Assembly: GCA_902766575.1 (NCBI GenBank)
Contig: CACXED010000274.1
Span: 1 to 20,037 of the forward strand
DNA: 20,037 nt
Source: an uncultured Ruminococcus sp.
Lineage (GTDB): Bacteria; Bacillota; Clostridia; Oscillospirales; CAG-272
Reading direction: 5' to 3'
Shown: positions 7,885-13,890 of the stretch, one piece after another
Layout: the number at the start of each line of letters is the position of its first letter
How positions within the stretch are numbered: the first letter of the stretch is position 1
Made by a program: the position numbers and the translations under genes
Notes under the pieces: model-generated
Seen by the model: only the letters and a program-made list of their open reading frames with translations
The model's database searches: none
Told to the model about the DNA's origin: nothing

Positions 7885-7900
7885 GTTCGCATATGCGAAC
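7885..7900. promoter_or_regulatory. Perfect 16-bp palindrome, likely IclR operator
   Basis: GTTCGCATATGCGAAC is its own reverse complement. It lies about 20-35 bases after the predicted transcription start of the IclR-eda operon and 15 bases before the start codon, a position where bound regulator would block elongation or initiation. Confidence 0.65.
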
Positions 7901-7926
7901 CGTATTCTGTATTACGCTGTATTATA

Positions 7927-7955
7927 ATTATACCACACATTGTCCTGACAGTCAA
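7927..7955 (-). promoter_or_regulatory. Promoter of the IclR-eda operon
   Basis: On the minus strand, TTGACT (7950-7955), a 17-base spacer and TATAAT (7927-7932), which is followed directly by a second TATAAT. Near-consensus sigma-A promoter. Confidence 0.8.
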
Positions 7956-7993
7956 TAGCAGCGGAGATTTTCATTGATTTTCATGGGATAACC

Positions 7994-8075
7994 TTAAGTC
8001 AACACCGCACAATTCTAAGTGCGCAGGATTTGCTTCGCAAATGCGGCAGCCGTGAATTGTGGGGTATTTCCTCAA
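7994..8075. repeat. Palindromic intergenic repeat, copy 2 (decayed ends)
   Basis: The left arm TTAAGTCAACACCGCACAATTC (7994-8015) matches copy 1 closely. The right arm (8054-8075, GAATTGTGGGGTATTTCC at its start) has several changes, so the stem is imperfect. The centre differs: TTTGCTTCGCAAA-like bases (8029-8042) form a small inner palindrome. It ends one base from an inverted repeat that flanks the next promoter. Confidence 0.75.
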
Positions 8076-8080
8076 TATAA

Positions 8081-8191
8081 TGTATAATGCTTGACAAATC
8101 GCGTCGGTTAATTTATAATTATAATATTGACAAAAAACGGCTTTAGCAAGAGATAACTCCTATTTCCGCGGAAAAGCTAAAGCATTATACA
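8081..8191. repeat. Inverted repeat flanking the dehydrogenase promoter
   Basis: TGTATAATGCTT (8081-8092) is repeated perfectly in inverse at 8180-8191. An outer TATAATG/CATTATA pair extends it (8076-8082 and 8192-8198, with a 2-base offset). The 87 bases between contain the -35 and -10 boxes. It could be an invertible promoter segment or a pair of regulator sites; the A+T-rich sequence makes chance similarity possible. Confidence 0.4.
8091..8119 (+). promoter_or_regulatory. Consensus promoter of the short-chain dehydrogenase gene
   Basis: TTGACA (8091-8096), a 17-base spacer and TATAAT (8114-8119): a perfect match to the sigma-A consensus. Transcription should begin near 8126, leaving a leader of about 158 bases. 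Confidence 0.85.
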
Positions 8192-8283
8192 CATTATACG
8201 AAATAATGTTCAGAGGCAAACGACAGCCTGACGGCGAGCTTTGCCTCTGAAGCGATAAATAATTGAAAAGGACTTAACCGAAC
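8126..8283 (+). promoter_or_regulatory. Structured 5' leader of the dehydrogenase mRNA
   Basis: Two stem-loops can be drawn. GCTTTAGC (8140-8147) pairs with GCTAAAGC (8176-8183), enclosing the palindrome TTTCCGCGGAAA (8163-8174). TTCAGAGGCAAA (8209-8220) pairs over 12 bases with 8240-8251, with an inner GCC-TGAC-GGC. The second stem ends about 15 bases before the AAAAGGA site. I do not recognise a known riboswitch class. No run of T follows either stem, so any control would act on translation or RNA stability. Confidence 0.45.
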
Positions 8284-9081
8284 ATGAAACCTTCTATTCT
8301 GATTACAGGCGCATACGGCGGTATGGGCAGAGCTGCCGCGAAAGCGCTGAAAGACAGCGGATTCCACGTTTTTGCCCTCGACAAAACCGTAGGCGCCAAA
8401 GAAGAAAACATTCAGCCCATCGAAGCAGATATCACCGATGAGAACAGCGTGAAAAATGCGTTTCGACAGATCAGCGGGCAGACCGACGAATTATTCGCGA
8501 TAATCCATTTCGCGGGGATTTATATGCTGGATTCGCTGGTCGAAATGGATAGCGCTGATTTCGAAAGAATTTTCCGGATCAACCTCGGCGGCGCGTTTCT
8601 TGTGAATAAGACCTTTCTTCCGCTCTTGAAGCGCGGTTCGCGCATTGTGATTATTACAAGCGAGCTTGCGCCTCTCGACCCGCTTCCTTTTACGGGAATC
8701 TACGCCGTTACCAAGAGCGCTCTGGATAAGTATGCGTATTCTCTGCGTATGGAGCTGCAGCTGAAAGATATCAAGGTCAGCGTCCTCCGCGCAGGTGCGG
8801 TTTCCACCGGTATGCTCGGCGTCTCCACCGCTGCGCTCGATCTGTTCTGCCAAAAAACCGAGCTTTACTCCTGCAACGCCGCCCGTTTCAAGCGGATCGT
8901 AGATCGTGTGGAGGCAAGGAGTGTGGAGCCTTCCCGGATCGCGAAAAAGGTGCTCAGGATACTGAGCAAGCGCGAGCCGCGGTTTGCGTACAGCATAAAC
9001 CGCAATCCACTGCTGCTAATGCTGAACGCTCTGCCAAAGAGTTTGCAGCTCTGGGCAATTAAACTGGTGTTGAAAAATTGA
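8284..9081 (+). CDS. Short-chain dehydrogenase/reductase (SDR) family oxidoreductase
   Basis: A 265-residue classical SDR. It shows the NAD(P)-binding TGAYGGMG (8-15), HFAG (75-78, in place of the usual NNAG), Asn100, Ser126 in ITSE, and the catalytic Tyr140/Lys144 pair in YAVTK. The C-terminal 60 residues, with a hydrophobic end (LLLMLNALPKSLQLWAI), resemble lipid- or retinol-type SDRs, in which this part covers the substrate or touches the membrane. The substrate cannot be told from sequence. The ATG at 8284 follows GAAAAGGA by 11 bases. It has its own promoter and leader and is probably followed in the same transcript by the small ORF at 9175-9240. Confidence 0.9.
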   Translation: MKPSILITGAYGGMGRAAAKALKDSGFHVFALDKTVGAKEENIQPIEADITDENSVKNAFRQISGQTDELFAIIHFAGIYMLDSLVEMDSADFERIFRINLGGAFLVNKTFLPLLKRGSRIVIITSELAPLDPLPFTGIYAVTKSALDKYAYSLRMELQLKDIKVSVLRAGAVSTGMLGVSTAALDLFCQKTELYSCNAARFKRIVDRVEARSVEPSRIAKKVLRILSKREPRFAYSINRNPLLLMLNALPKSLQLWAIKLVLKN

Positions 9082-9174
9082 TAATTTGGATTTGTCAATA
9101 TAAGTGCAGTCAGAAAATCCCCAAAATCCGAAAAACATCGGAAACATTGCAATTATCGCCCCATAAGGGGTCAT

Positions 9175-9240
9175 ATGCAAAGGACAGCGTGCTGCACCCT
9201 TAGCAGCAACCTTGCTGCCGCAGCTGCCATACATAATTGA
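9175..9240 (+). CDS. Possible 21-residue peptide, function unknown
   Basis: The frame has a Cys-Cys pair followed by Ser and Ala-rich sequence (TACCTLSSNLAAAAA) and ends 8 bases before a strong terminator. AAGGGG (9164-9169) stands 5 bases before the ATG, a credible ribosome site. It lies 93 bases after the dehydrogenase gene and could be its last cistron. I do not recognise the peptide. The GCAGC/GCTGC repeats could equally be RNA structure, so coding is uncertain. Confidence 0.3.
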   Translation: MQRTACCTLSSNLAAAAAIHN

Positions 9241-9248
9241 ATCTCAGC

Positions 9249-9293
9249 AAGAACCGGGCTGTCGCAAAGGGCGACAGCCCGGTTCTTGTTTTG
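9249..9293 (+). terminator. Strong intrinsic terminator
   Basis: AAGAACCGGGCTGTCGC (9249-9265) pairs perfectly over 17 bases with 9271-9287 around a 5-base loop, followed by TGTTTTGT. It closes the dehydrogenase transcript. Confidence 0.9.
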
Positions 9294-9310
9294 TCTGACG
9301 GAAAAGATGC

Positions 9311-9362
9311 AAGCAGATGCGTGCTTGAGGCGTCAGCCGTGAATTGTGCGGTGCTGCCTTAA
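9311..9362. repeat. Palindromic intergenic repeat, copy 3 (right half only)
   Basis: GCAGATGCGTGCTTGAGG and GAATTGTGCGGTGCTGCC (9341-9358) match the centre and right arm of copy 1. The left arm is missing; the sequence to the left is the tail of the terminator region, so the element is truncated. Confidence 0.75.
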
Positions 9363-9394
9363 CTATTTGCAGAACAAAAAAATTGCAAAACCTA

Positions 9395-9423
9395 TTGACT
9401 TTTGCTTTCGCGTGTGATATAAT
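9395..9423 (+). promoter_or_regulatory. Promoter upstream of the RNA ligase
   Basis: TTGACT (9395-9400), a 17-base spacer and TATAAT (9418-9423). The start of transcription near 9430 would leave about 218 bases before the ligase start codon. Confidence 0.8.
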
Positions 9424-9462
9424 ATCTACATCATAACCGTGAAAATCAAGATACAATCTTAC

Positions 9463-9594
9463 ATGAATTTAGTACACTACAAATTCACTAACAGCAATCG
9501 AACTTATGCACAATTGAGCGGCGAGGTTTATGAAAAACTATTATAAGAGGCGGTGAGAATAGTGACCAATGAGGCTTTCGCAGATTATCCTTAA
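9463..9594 (+). other. Two tiny in-frame ORFs in the RNA ligase leader
   Basis: An ATG ORF of 27 codons (9463-9546) contains YAQLSGEVYEKLL. After its TAA the same frame runs on to a GTG (9562) ORF of 10 codons (VTNEAFADYP, ending 9594) preceded by GAGGCGGTGA. The composition looks protein-like, as in the decayed start of a gene. They may be a gene remnant or leader peptides. No strong ribosome site is seen before the first ATG. Confidence 0.25.
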
Positions 9595-9647
9595 TCGCTG
9601 CAAGCACACCCGTATCTTTGACAATAAGTAAAACAGGAGGAAAAAAC

Positions 9648-10694
9648 ATGAGCAGAAAATTAACGAGCATACAGATGATAAGGGAAATCCACCCCATTGA
9701 GGGAGCCGACAAGATCGAGCTGGCGCAGGTGCTCGGCTGGCAATGCGTAGTAAACAAAGGTCAGTTTCAGCCGAATGACTTGGCCGTCTATTTTGAAATC
9801 GACAGCTTTCTGCCGATGCGCCCGGTGTTTGAGTTCCTGCGCTCGTCCAGCTACAAGAACAGCGAGTTCTTAGGCGAGGGATTTCGCCTTAAGACTATGA
9901 GATTCCGCGGCGAAATATCGCAGGGACTCTTGCTGCCGCTTAGCTACTTTCCCGAAATTCCGGACGGCATTGAAATCGGCGCTGACGTCACGGAGCTGCT
10001 CGGCGTGCGCAAATGGGAGATTCCGGAGCGTATATCGACAGGCGGCACAATCATCGGAGATCTCCCTGCGAGTATACCACACACGGATGAAACCCGCGTT
10101 CAGGAGAATCCGGAGCTTATACAGGCGTTCGCAGGTATAGAATACTACATCAGCACCAAGATGGATGGTTCTTCTCATTCCATAAGCGTAGATAACGAAG
10201 GCTTCCATGTAACCGGTCATAACTTCGAGCTTAAAAACGACGGAAAGAGCTCGTTTTATAATCTCGTGAATGAGCGCGGCTATAAAGAAAAAGTTGAGGC
10301 GTTCTGCGCCAAAGAGGGTCTCTCCTCTCTTGCGATACAAGGCGAGCTCTGCGCTCCCGGTATTCAGAAGAATCGCCTGCGTCTGTCAACCCCTGAGTGG
10401 TACGTTTTTACAATCCGCGAAAACGGAAGGCGTGTCGGGCTGAAACGGATGCTTGCGATCTGCGATGAGCTCGGACTTACTGCCGTTCCGATCGAGGAAA
10501 TAGGTTACGATCTGCCAAGTAAATATCCCACTGTGGAAGCATTGCTCAATCGCGCTGACGGCGAGTATCCTAACGGCGGCAAGAAGGAGGGAATCGTTAT
10601 CCGTCCGACAGAACCTGTATTCTGCCCACTTATTTCCGCAGTCCTTTCTATGAAGGTGGTGAACAATAAGTATCTGTTGAAGAATGAAGGATGA
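9648..10694 (+). CDS. RNA ligase, DRB0094/Rnl5 type
   Basis: A 348-residue ATP-dependent ligase that would join RNA ends (3'-OH to 5'-phosphate) through a lysyl-AMP intermediate. The N-terminal 110 residues resemble the OB-type module of the Deinococcus DRB0094 ligase (HPIEGADKIELAQVLGW, then RGEISQGLLLPL at 87-98). The nucleotidyltransferase part follows: Lys171 in KMDGSS (motif I), GEL (232-234, motif III), EGIVIRP (314-320, motif IV), and SMKVVNNKYLLK (334-345, motif V). The ATG at 9648 has AGGAGG 7 bases before it; the upstream in-frame ATG at 9618 lacks one. No kinase/phosphatase, toxin nuclease or RtcB-type partner is adjacent, so its RNA substrate is unknown. The next stretch holds strong RNA-like hairpins. 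Confidence 0.92.
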   Translation: MSRKLTSIQMIREIHPIEGADKIELAQVLGWQCVVNKGQFQPNDLAVYFEIDSFLPMRPVFEFLRSSSYKNSEFLGEGFRLKTMRFRGEISQGLLLPLSYFPEIPDGIEIGADVTELLGVRKWEIPERISTGGTIIGDLPASIPHTDETRVQENPELIQAFAGIEYYISTKMDGSSHSISVDNEGFHVTGHNFELKNDGKSSFYNLVNERGYKEKVEAFCAKEGLSSLAIQGELCAPGIQKNRLRLSTPEWYVFTIRENGRRVGLKRMLAICDELGLTAVPIEEIGYDLPSKYPTVEALLNRADGEYPNGGKKEGIVIRPTEPVFCPLISAVLSMKVVNNKYLLKNEG

Positions 10695-10852
10695 CGGCAG
10701 GGCTTTACATAGTAATAGCAGTGGAGTAAAGCTGAGATAATGACTATGAGTCAATATCCATGAGAACCGGAATATTTCCGGAGTGGAGGGCAGCGGTTAT
10801 CAATACCGCTGTCTATTCCACACAAATATAACGATAGGAGTTTGTGTACGAG
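10695..10852. other. Non-coding stretch with hairpins after the RNA ligase
   Basis: A small stem CCGGAA-TAT-TTCCGG (10767-10781) is followed by a two-part stem-loop, GTGGA (10783-10787) with TCCAC (10817-10821) and CAGCGGT (10791-10797) with ACCGCTG (10805-10811). No T run follows, so it is not a typical terminator. No ORF, tRNA or known RNA family is recognised. It might be the 3' end of the ligase transcript or a separate small RNA. Confidence 0.35.
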
Positions 10853-10969
10853 TCAAGCGTCCAAGGCAGGCATTGTCACAGTTACCAGGCCCCGAACCTT
10901 TGAGGCTGCAATACGCCTTTCAAATTCGAACGCTTTCAATTCTTCCGCGTTAGAATCGTGAATACTCAT
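10853..10969 (-). CDS. Possible 38-residue protein or gene remnant
   Basis: A minus-strand frame whose residues look protein-like (EELKAFEFERRIAASKVRG at 9-27). There is no ribosome binding site before its ATG, and no relative is recognised. It lies between the RNA ligase and the A+T-rich block. Remnant of a broken gene or chance ORF are both possible. Confidence 0.2.
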   Translation of the reverse strand: MSIHDSNAEELKAFEFERRIAASKVRGLVTVTMPALDA

Positions 10970-11022
10970 GAAAAATGGTATTACGACAATATTTATAATA
11001 TACTTAAAGGATGGTAAATAAA

Positions 11023-12048
11023 ATGAGCCGCGATTATTTCAAAATAACGAAAGATGTGCTGAGAAAGATATACTGCAAAAAGCAGCTGAAATTTGATGTG
11101 AATGAAGATAGTCTCCATACATTCTGTAGCGATGGGGGTATTAAAAAGGCAGCAATGCTCGGTTTTAAGGTAATCATATTAAATCGAGAGACAATTTGCT
11201 TGGAGGATAATGATACCATTACAATAATTTCAAGTACAGACATCAGGCTTGATGATAACGTAGCAGGTCTTTTTACCAATACCAAGTTCACATCTGTTGA
11301 TTTGGAAAATTTAGATTCGCACGAAGCAGCAAACATGAAGTATCTGCTCTATGGCTGTGAAAATTTAACAGCAATCAATGCGAGCAAATTTGACACAAGT
11401 AATGCTACAGATATGTCACATATGTTTGCCTGCTGCGAGAATGTACAAGCAATAGATGCAAGTAATTTTGACACAAGTAAATATAATGCACAGGCAATAG
11501 ATGTAAGTCATTTCGACACGAGTAAAGTCACCGATATGGCGTTTATGTTTTCGGATTGCTATAAAATTGTTCAATTAGACGTCAGCAGCTTTGATACCGA
11601 CAATGTTGTAAATATGGAGTATATGTTTGAAGGATGCGAGAATTTAGAGTTTATTGATCTCAGCAGCTTTAACACAAGCAAGGTTAAAACAATGTCAGGT
11701 ATGTTTGCTGGATGTAAAAATCTCAAAACATTGGATTTGAGCAGCTTTGATACAAGCAAGGTTACGAATATGTACAGTGCATTTAATGAAATTAGGTTAA
11801 GCGAGCTGATAATCGGTAATTTAGATTTAAGAGCATCATACCCCAAAAACACCGTATTGGATATTTTTGATTGTGCGGACATTGATGAGCTGCATATTAT
11901 AAATTACATAGGTTATGAGGATATAAGTGAAATTTTGATTGACGCGGGAATATCAAAAAAAGTTATTATTGACAATGCTGAAATACAATCTCCGCCACCT
12001 GAAAAGATGACTCGAGCAACGGTGTTTTCGTGGGATAATCTTGAATGA
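11023..12048 (+). CDS. DUF285/BspA-type leucine-rich repeat protein without signal peptide
   Basis: A 341-residue protein. Residues 106-257 are repeats of about 25 residues following the DUF285 pattern (MF.GC.NL..ID.SSFDTSKVT.M), for example MFAGCKNLKTLDLSSFDTSK at 227-246. Such repeats form leucine-rich-like solenoids that bind proteins; most known carriers are surface proteins. This one begins MSRDYFKITKDVLRK, with no signal peptide, membrane segment or sorting motif, so it appears cytoplasmic. The first 100 and last 80 residues are not recognised. The ATG at 11023 is preceded by AAAGGA at 11 bases; an ATG at 11011 overlaps that site and is less likely. The gene is A+T-rich, unlike the genes up to 10.7 kb. 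One repeat is shortened (see 11446-11526). The partner is unknown. Confidence 0.8.
   Translation: MSRDYFKITKDVLRKIYCKKQLKFDVNEDSLHTFCSDGGIKKAAMLGFKVIILNRETICLEDNDTITIISSTDIRLDDNVAGLFTNTKFTSVDLENLDSHEAANMKYLLYGCENLTAINASKFDTSNATDMSHMFACCENVQAIDASNFDTSKYNAQAIDVSHFDTSKVTDMAFMFSDCYKIVQLDVSSFDTDNVVNMEYMFEGCENLEFIDLSSFNTSKVKTMSGMFAGCKNLKTLDLSSFDTSKVTNMYSAFNEIRLSELIIGNLDLRASYPKNTVLDIFDCADIDELHIINYIGYEDISEILIDAGISKKVIIDNAEIQSPPPEKMTRATVFSWDNLE
11446..11526 (+). repeat. Close direct repeats inside the DUF285 gene
   Basis: Two 36-base units (11446-11481 and 11491-11526) are 31/36 identical and are offset by 45 bases, while the other DUF285 units are offset by about 75. The reading frame is kept, so one repeat unit is 10 codons short; a deletion or a recent partial duplication would explain it. 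Confidence 0.75.
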
Positions 12049-12086
12049 TTCTGTTAAGACGGAAAATAAATATTTTGCGATTTTAC

Positions 12087-12115
12087 TTGACAAAACGCAG
12101 AATATATGCTACAAT
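12087..12115 (+). promoter_or_regulatory. Promoter of the 176-residue protein / HipA-like kinase pair
   Basis: TTGACA (12087-12092), a 17-base spacer and TACAAT (12110-12115). It lies inside what would be an upstream in-frame extension of the next gene, supporting the later start. A small palindrome, TATACGTATA (12136-12145), stands just after the expected transcription start and might be an operator. Confidence 0.75.
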
Positions 12116-12211
12116 ATATATATATTCATACAAACTATACGTATACGTCACGTCTGTAGTAAAATAGCAAATTCGGACTTAATAATTCGAATTGAAAGGA
12201 ACAATCCACTC

Positions 12212-12742
12212 ATGAACAACCAAGAAAAGACTATATTCGCCGAATATCACGTCACCGTCTATTCTGACGGAAGCATCACAACGGAGAGAATCAAGAGATC
12301 CGACTCATCCGAATCGAACAGGGCTGATTTCAATGACAAGACTGCCAGTTCAAAGATATTACAGATCGTTGAGGCGCTCAAATATATGCTTATAATTTAC
12401 CGCAATAACTATAAAGCATATAAGAATATCGATGATATCGCATTGGCTGCAGTTTATACGCGCGCCATTAAAGAGGCTGCTGCTAAATACCAAGTCACTC
12501 CAAACTCAGTTGCTGATAAGCTCATTCGCCAATGCAGCATGAAAAAGACCGATTGGGAATACGCGCTGAAAAAGATGCTCGTTGAATATGACTGCTCGGA
12601 GGTTTTGAGTATTCTCAATAAGAACGTTGTTCTAACGCGAATTGACGGCGACCTTGAGCTTATAAATAAGTTCAATAAATTCTACAATGATAAATACCTA
12701 AACTCAAAGGAGCCGATCTCAATAGACGCAGAGCTGGATTGA
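12212..12742 (+). CDS. Hypothetical protein (176 residues) upstream of the HipA-like kinase
   Basis: I do not recognise this protein. It begins with a beta-like stretch (FAEYHVTVYSDGSITTERI, 9-27). A charged linker follows, then a mostly helical part (about 45-160) containing IALAAVYTRAIKEAAAKYQVTPNSVA-type sequence, which could hold a helix-turn-helix-like unit around AAKYQVTPNSVADKLIRQ. No signal peptide or membrane segment. The ATG at 12212 is preceded by AAAGGA (12195-12200). The promoter at 12087-12115 rules out the longer in-frame start at 12041. The stop is 48 bases before the kinase start codon, with no terminator, so the two genes are probably one operon. Its position before a HipA-like kinase is where an antitoxin would stand, but it lacks the HipB Xre-type HTH signature, so that role is inference. 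Confidence 0.7.
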   Translation: MNNQEKTIFAEYHVTVYSDGSITTERIKRSDSSESNRADFNDKTASSKILQIVEALKYMLIIYRNNYKAYKNIDDIALAAVYTRAIKEAAAKYQVTPNSVADKLIRQCSMKKTDWEYALKKMLVEYDCSEVLSILNKNVVLTRIDGDLELINKFNKFYNDKYLNSKEPISIDAELD

Positions 12743-12790
12743 GGACAGCGATGCAATGTAATAAAATATATTATTAGGGAGATTTTGAGA

Positions 12791-13738
12791 ATGATACTGA
12801 TGTGCCAAAATGCAGCGGTATATGATATCGATACGGACAGAGTAATTTGCGAAAAATTACTTCCCGGACTGATGAAGCATGACAAAGCTGAAAGTAAAAG
12901 GCGCACGTTCGGTATATGGCAAAGGCTCAGATATTGTTCAAACACAAACATAATAGCTCGCCACATAAGAGGTATTTATTTTGGACAGGGAAACAGAATG
13001 CGAATAGACAAGACGACAAGGGCATTGAGCCTGAGCGATAGCTACTGGCTGAAAGACGAAAATGACAATATTAAATTTGAAGACATAAGTCCTTATTATA
13101 CGATGTTCTGGGATGGTGATGGGGTATACAACAGGGAGTCAATTCCGACATTATATGTAGGAGGACATATAAATAAGGAGTGGACAAGGCAGTTAAAATT
13201 AAATAAGTACGGTAAGGAAACACAGATTGAATATGAATGCTATGAACTATGCAGACTCGTAGGAGTGGAATGTGCAGAAATCGAAAAGATATATAATACA
13301 AAGCACGGAATAGGAATAGCAGTGAGCAACATTACAAATACGGATATGTTTCTTGAACAGGCAGACATGAGCGGAATGATAGACCCGGAGAATTTCACAA
13401 ATGCGGATATTATTGAATTATTCGGTTTATCTGGATTGAAGATGATGACAGTGGATGCAATAGTAGGAAATACAGACAGACACGCAGGAAATATCGGCTG
13501 GCTCAGAGATACAAAGACAGGCGAATATTTGAAACAAGCTCCGTTGTATGATTTTGACTACGCAGTAGATGTAAAAGGTACAAGTGATATATTGATAGAC
13601 GATTTAGTAGAAACAGTTCAATGTGTATGTAAAGAATACAGAGAAGAAGTAGATAGAATATTGATGGCTGTAAGTAATTCTGACTTAAATACGATATTTG
13701 TTGTCAGAGCTAAAGAGATAATTAGGCGGCTGACTTAA
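12791..13738 (+). CDS. HipA-like (HipA/PI4K-fold) protein kinase
   Basis: A 315-residue protein with the kinase core of HipA-like proteins. It shows YVGGHINKEWTRQLKLNK (122-139, likely glycine loop and ATP-binding Lys), the helix IEYECYELCRLVGVE (146-160), the catalytic GNTDRHAGNIGWL (226-238, Asp229 and Asn234), and the metal-binding PLYDFDYA (251-258, Asp254). These residues are intact, so an active Ser/Thr kinase is expected. The first 120 residues (RALSLSDSYWLKDE at 77-90) match the N-terminal region of a clostridial HipA-like group and not the classical HipA N-domain. Length is well below HipA (about 440). The ATG at 12791 follows AGGGAG by 9 bases. Partner candidates are the co-transcribed 176-residue protein and, less likely, the downstream small HTH protein. 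Classical HipA phosphorylates GltX; no target is implied here. Confidence 0.82.
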   Translation: MILMCQNAAVYDIDTDRVICEKLLPGLMKHDKAESKRRTFGIWQRLRYCSNTNIIARHIRGIYFGQGNRMRIDKTTRALSLSDSYWLKDENDNIKFEDISPYYTMFWDGDGVYNRESIPTLYVGGHINKEWTRQLKLNKYGKETQIEYECYELCRLVGVECAEIEKIYNTKHGIGIAVSNITNTDMFLEQADMSGMIDPENFTNADIIELFGLSGLKMMTVDAIVGNTDRHAGNIGWLRDTKTGEYLKQAPLYDFDYAVDVKGTSDILIDDLVETVQCVCKEYREEVDRILMAVSNSDLNTIFVVRAKEIIRRLT

Positions 13739-13818
13739 AGCGCATTGATTCAGCGACAAGAGTATTTATTATCAGACCGTTCCAACCAAAAATTCAAGAA
13801 CAATTTACATCAGGATTC

Positions 13819-13847
13819 TTGAAAAACTACGGTTATTCGTATATAGT
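13819..13847 (+). promoter_or_regulatory. Likely promoter of the HTH-MalT-like regulator pair
   Basis: TTGAAA (13819-13824), a 17-base spacer and TATAGT (13842-13847), in an A+T-rich gap. An 8-base inverted pair, TTCAAGAA/TTCTTGAA, overlaps the -35 box and could be an operator or a weak transcription end of the kinase gene. Confidence 0.55.
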
Positions 13848-13890
13848 ATATAATATATTATGTCATATTATATCGTCACGGAGGTTCGAT

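Noticed and set aside
10850..10960. tRNA-like sequence (TTCAAATTCGAA) after the RNA ligase
   Set aside because: No acceptor or anticodon stem can be paired around it.
11340..11800. Regularly spaced repeats, possibly a CRISPR array
   Set aside because: The repeats are in frame and encode the DUF285 pattern; spacers are not unique sequences.
12041..12211. Longer in-frame start for the 176-residue protein
   Set aside because: A consensus promoter lies within it (12087-12115), and the ATG at 12212 has a proper ribosome site.
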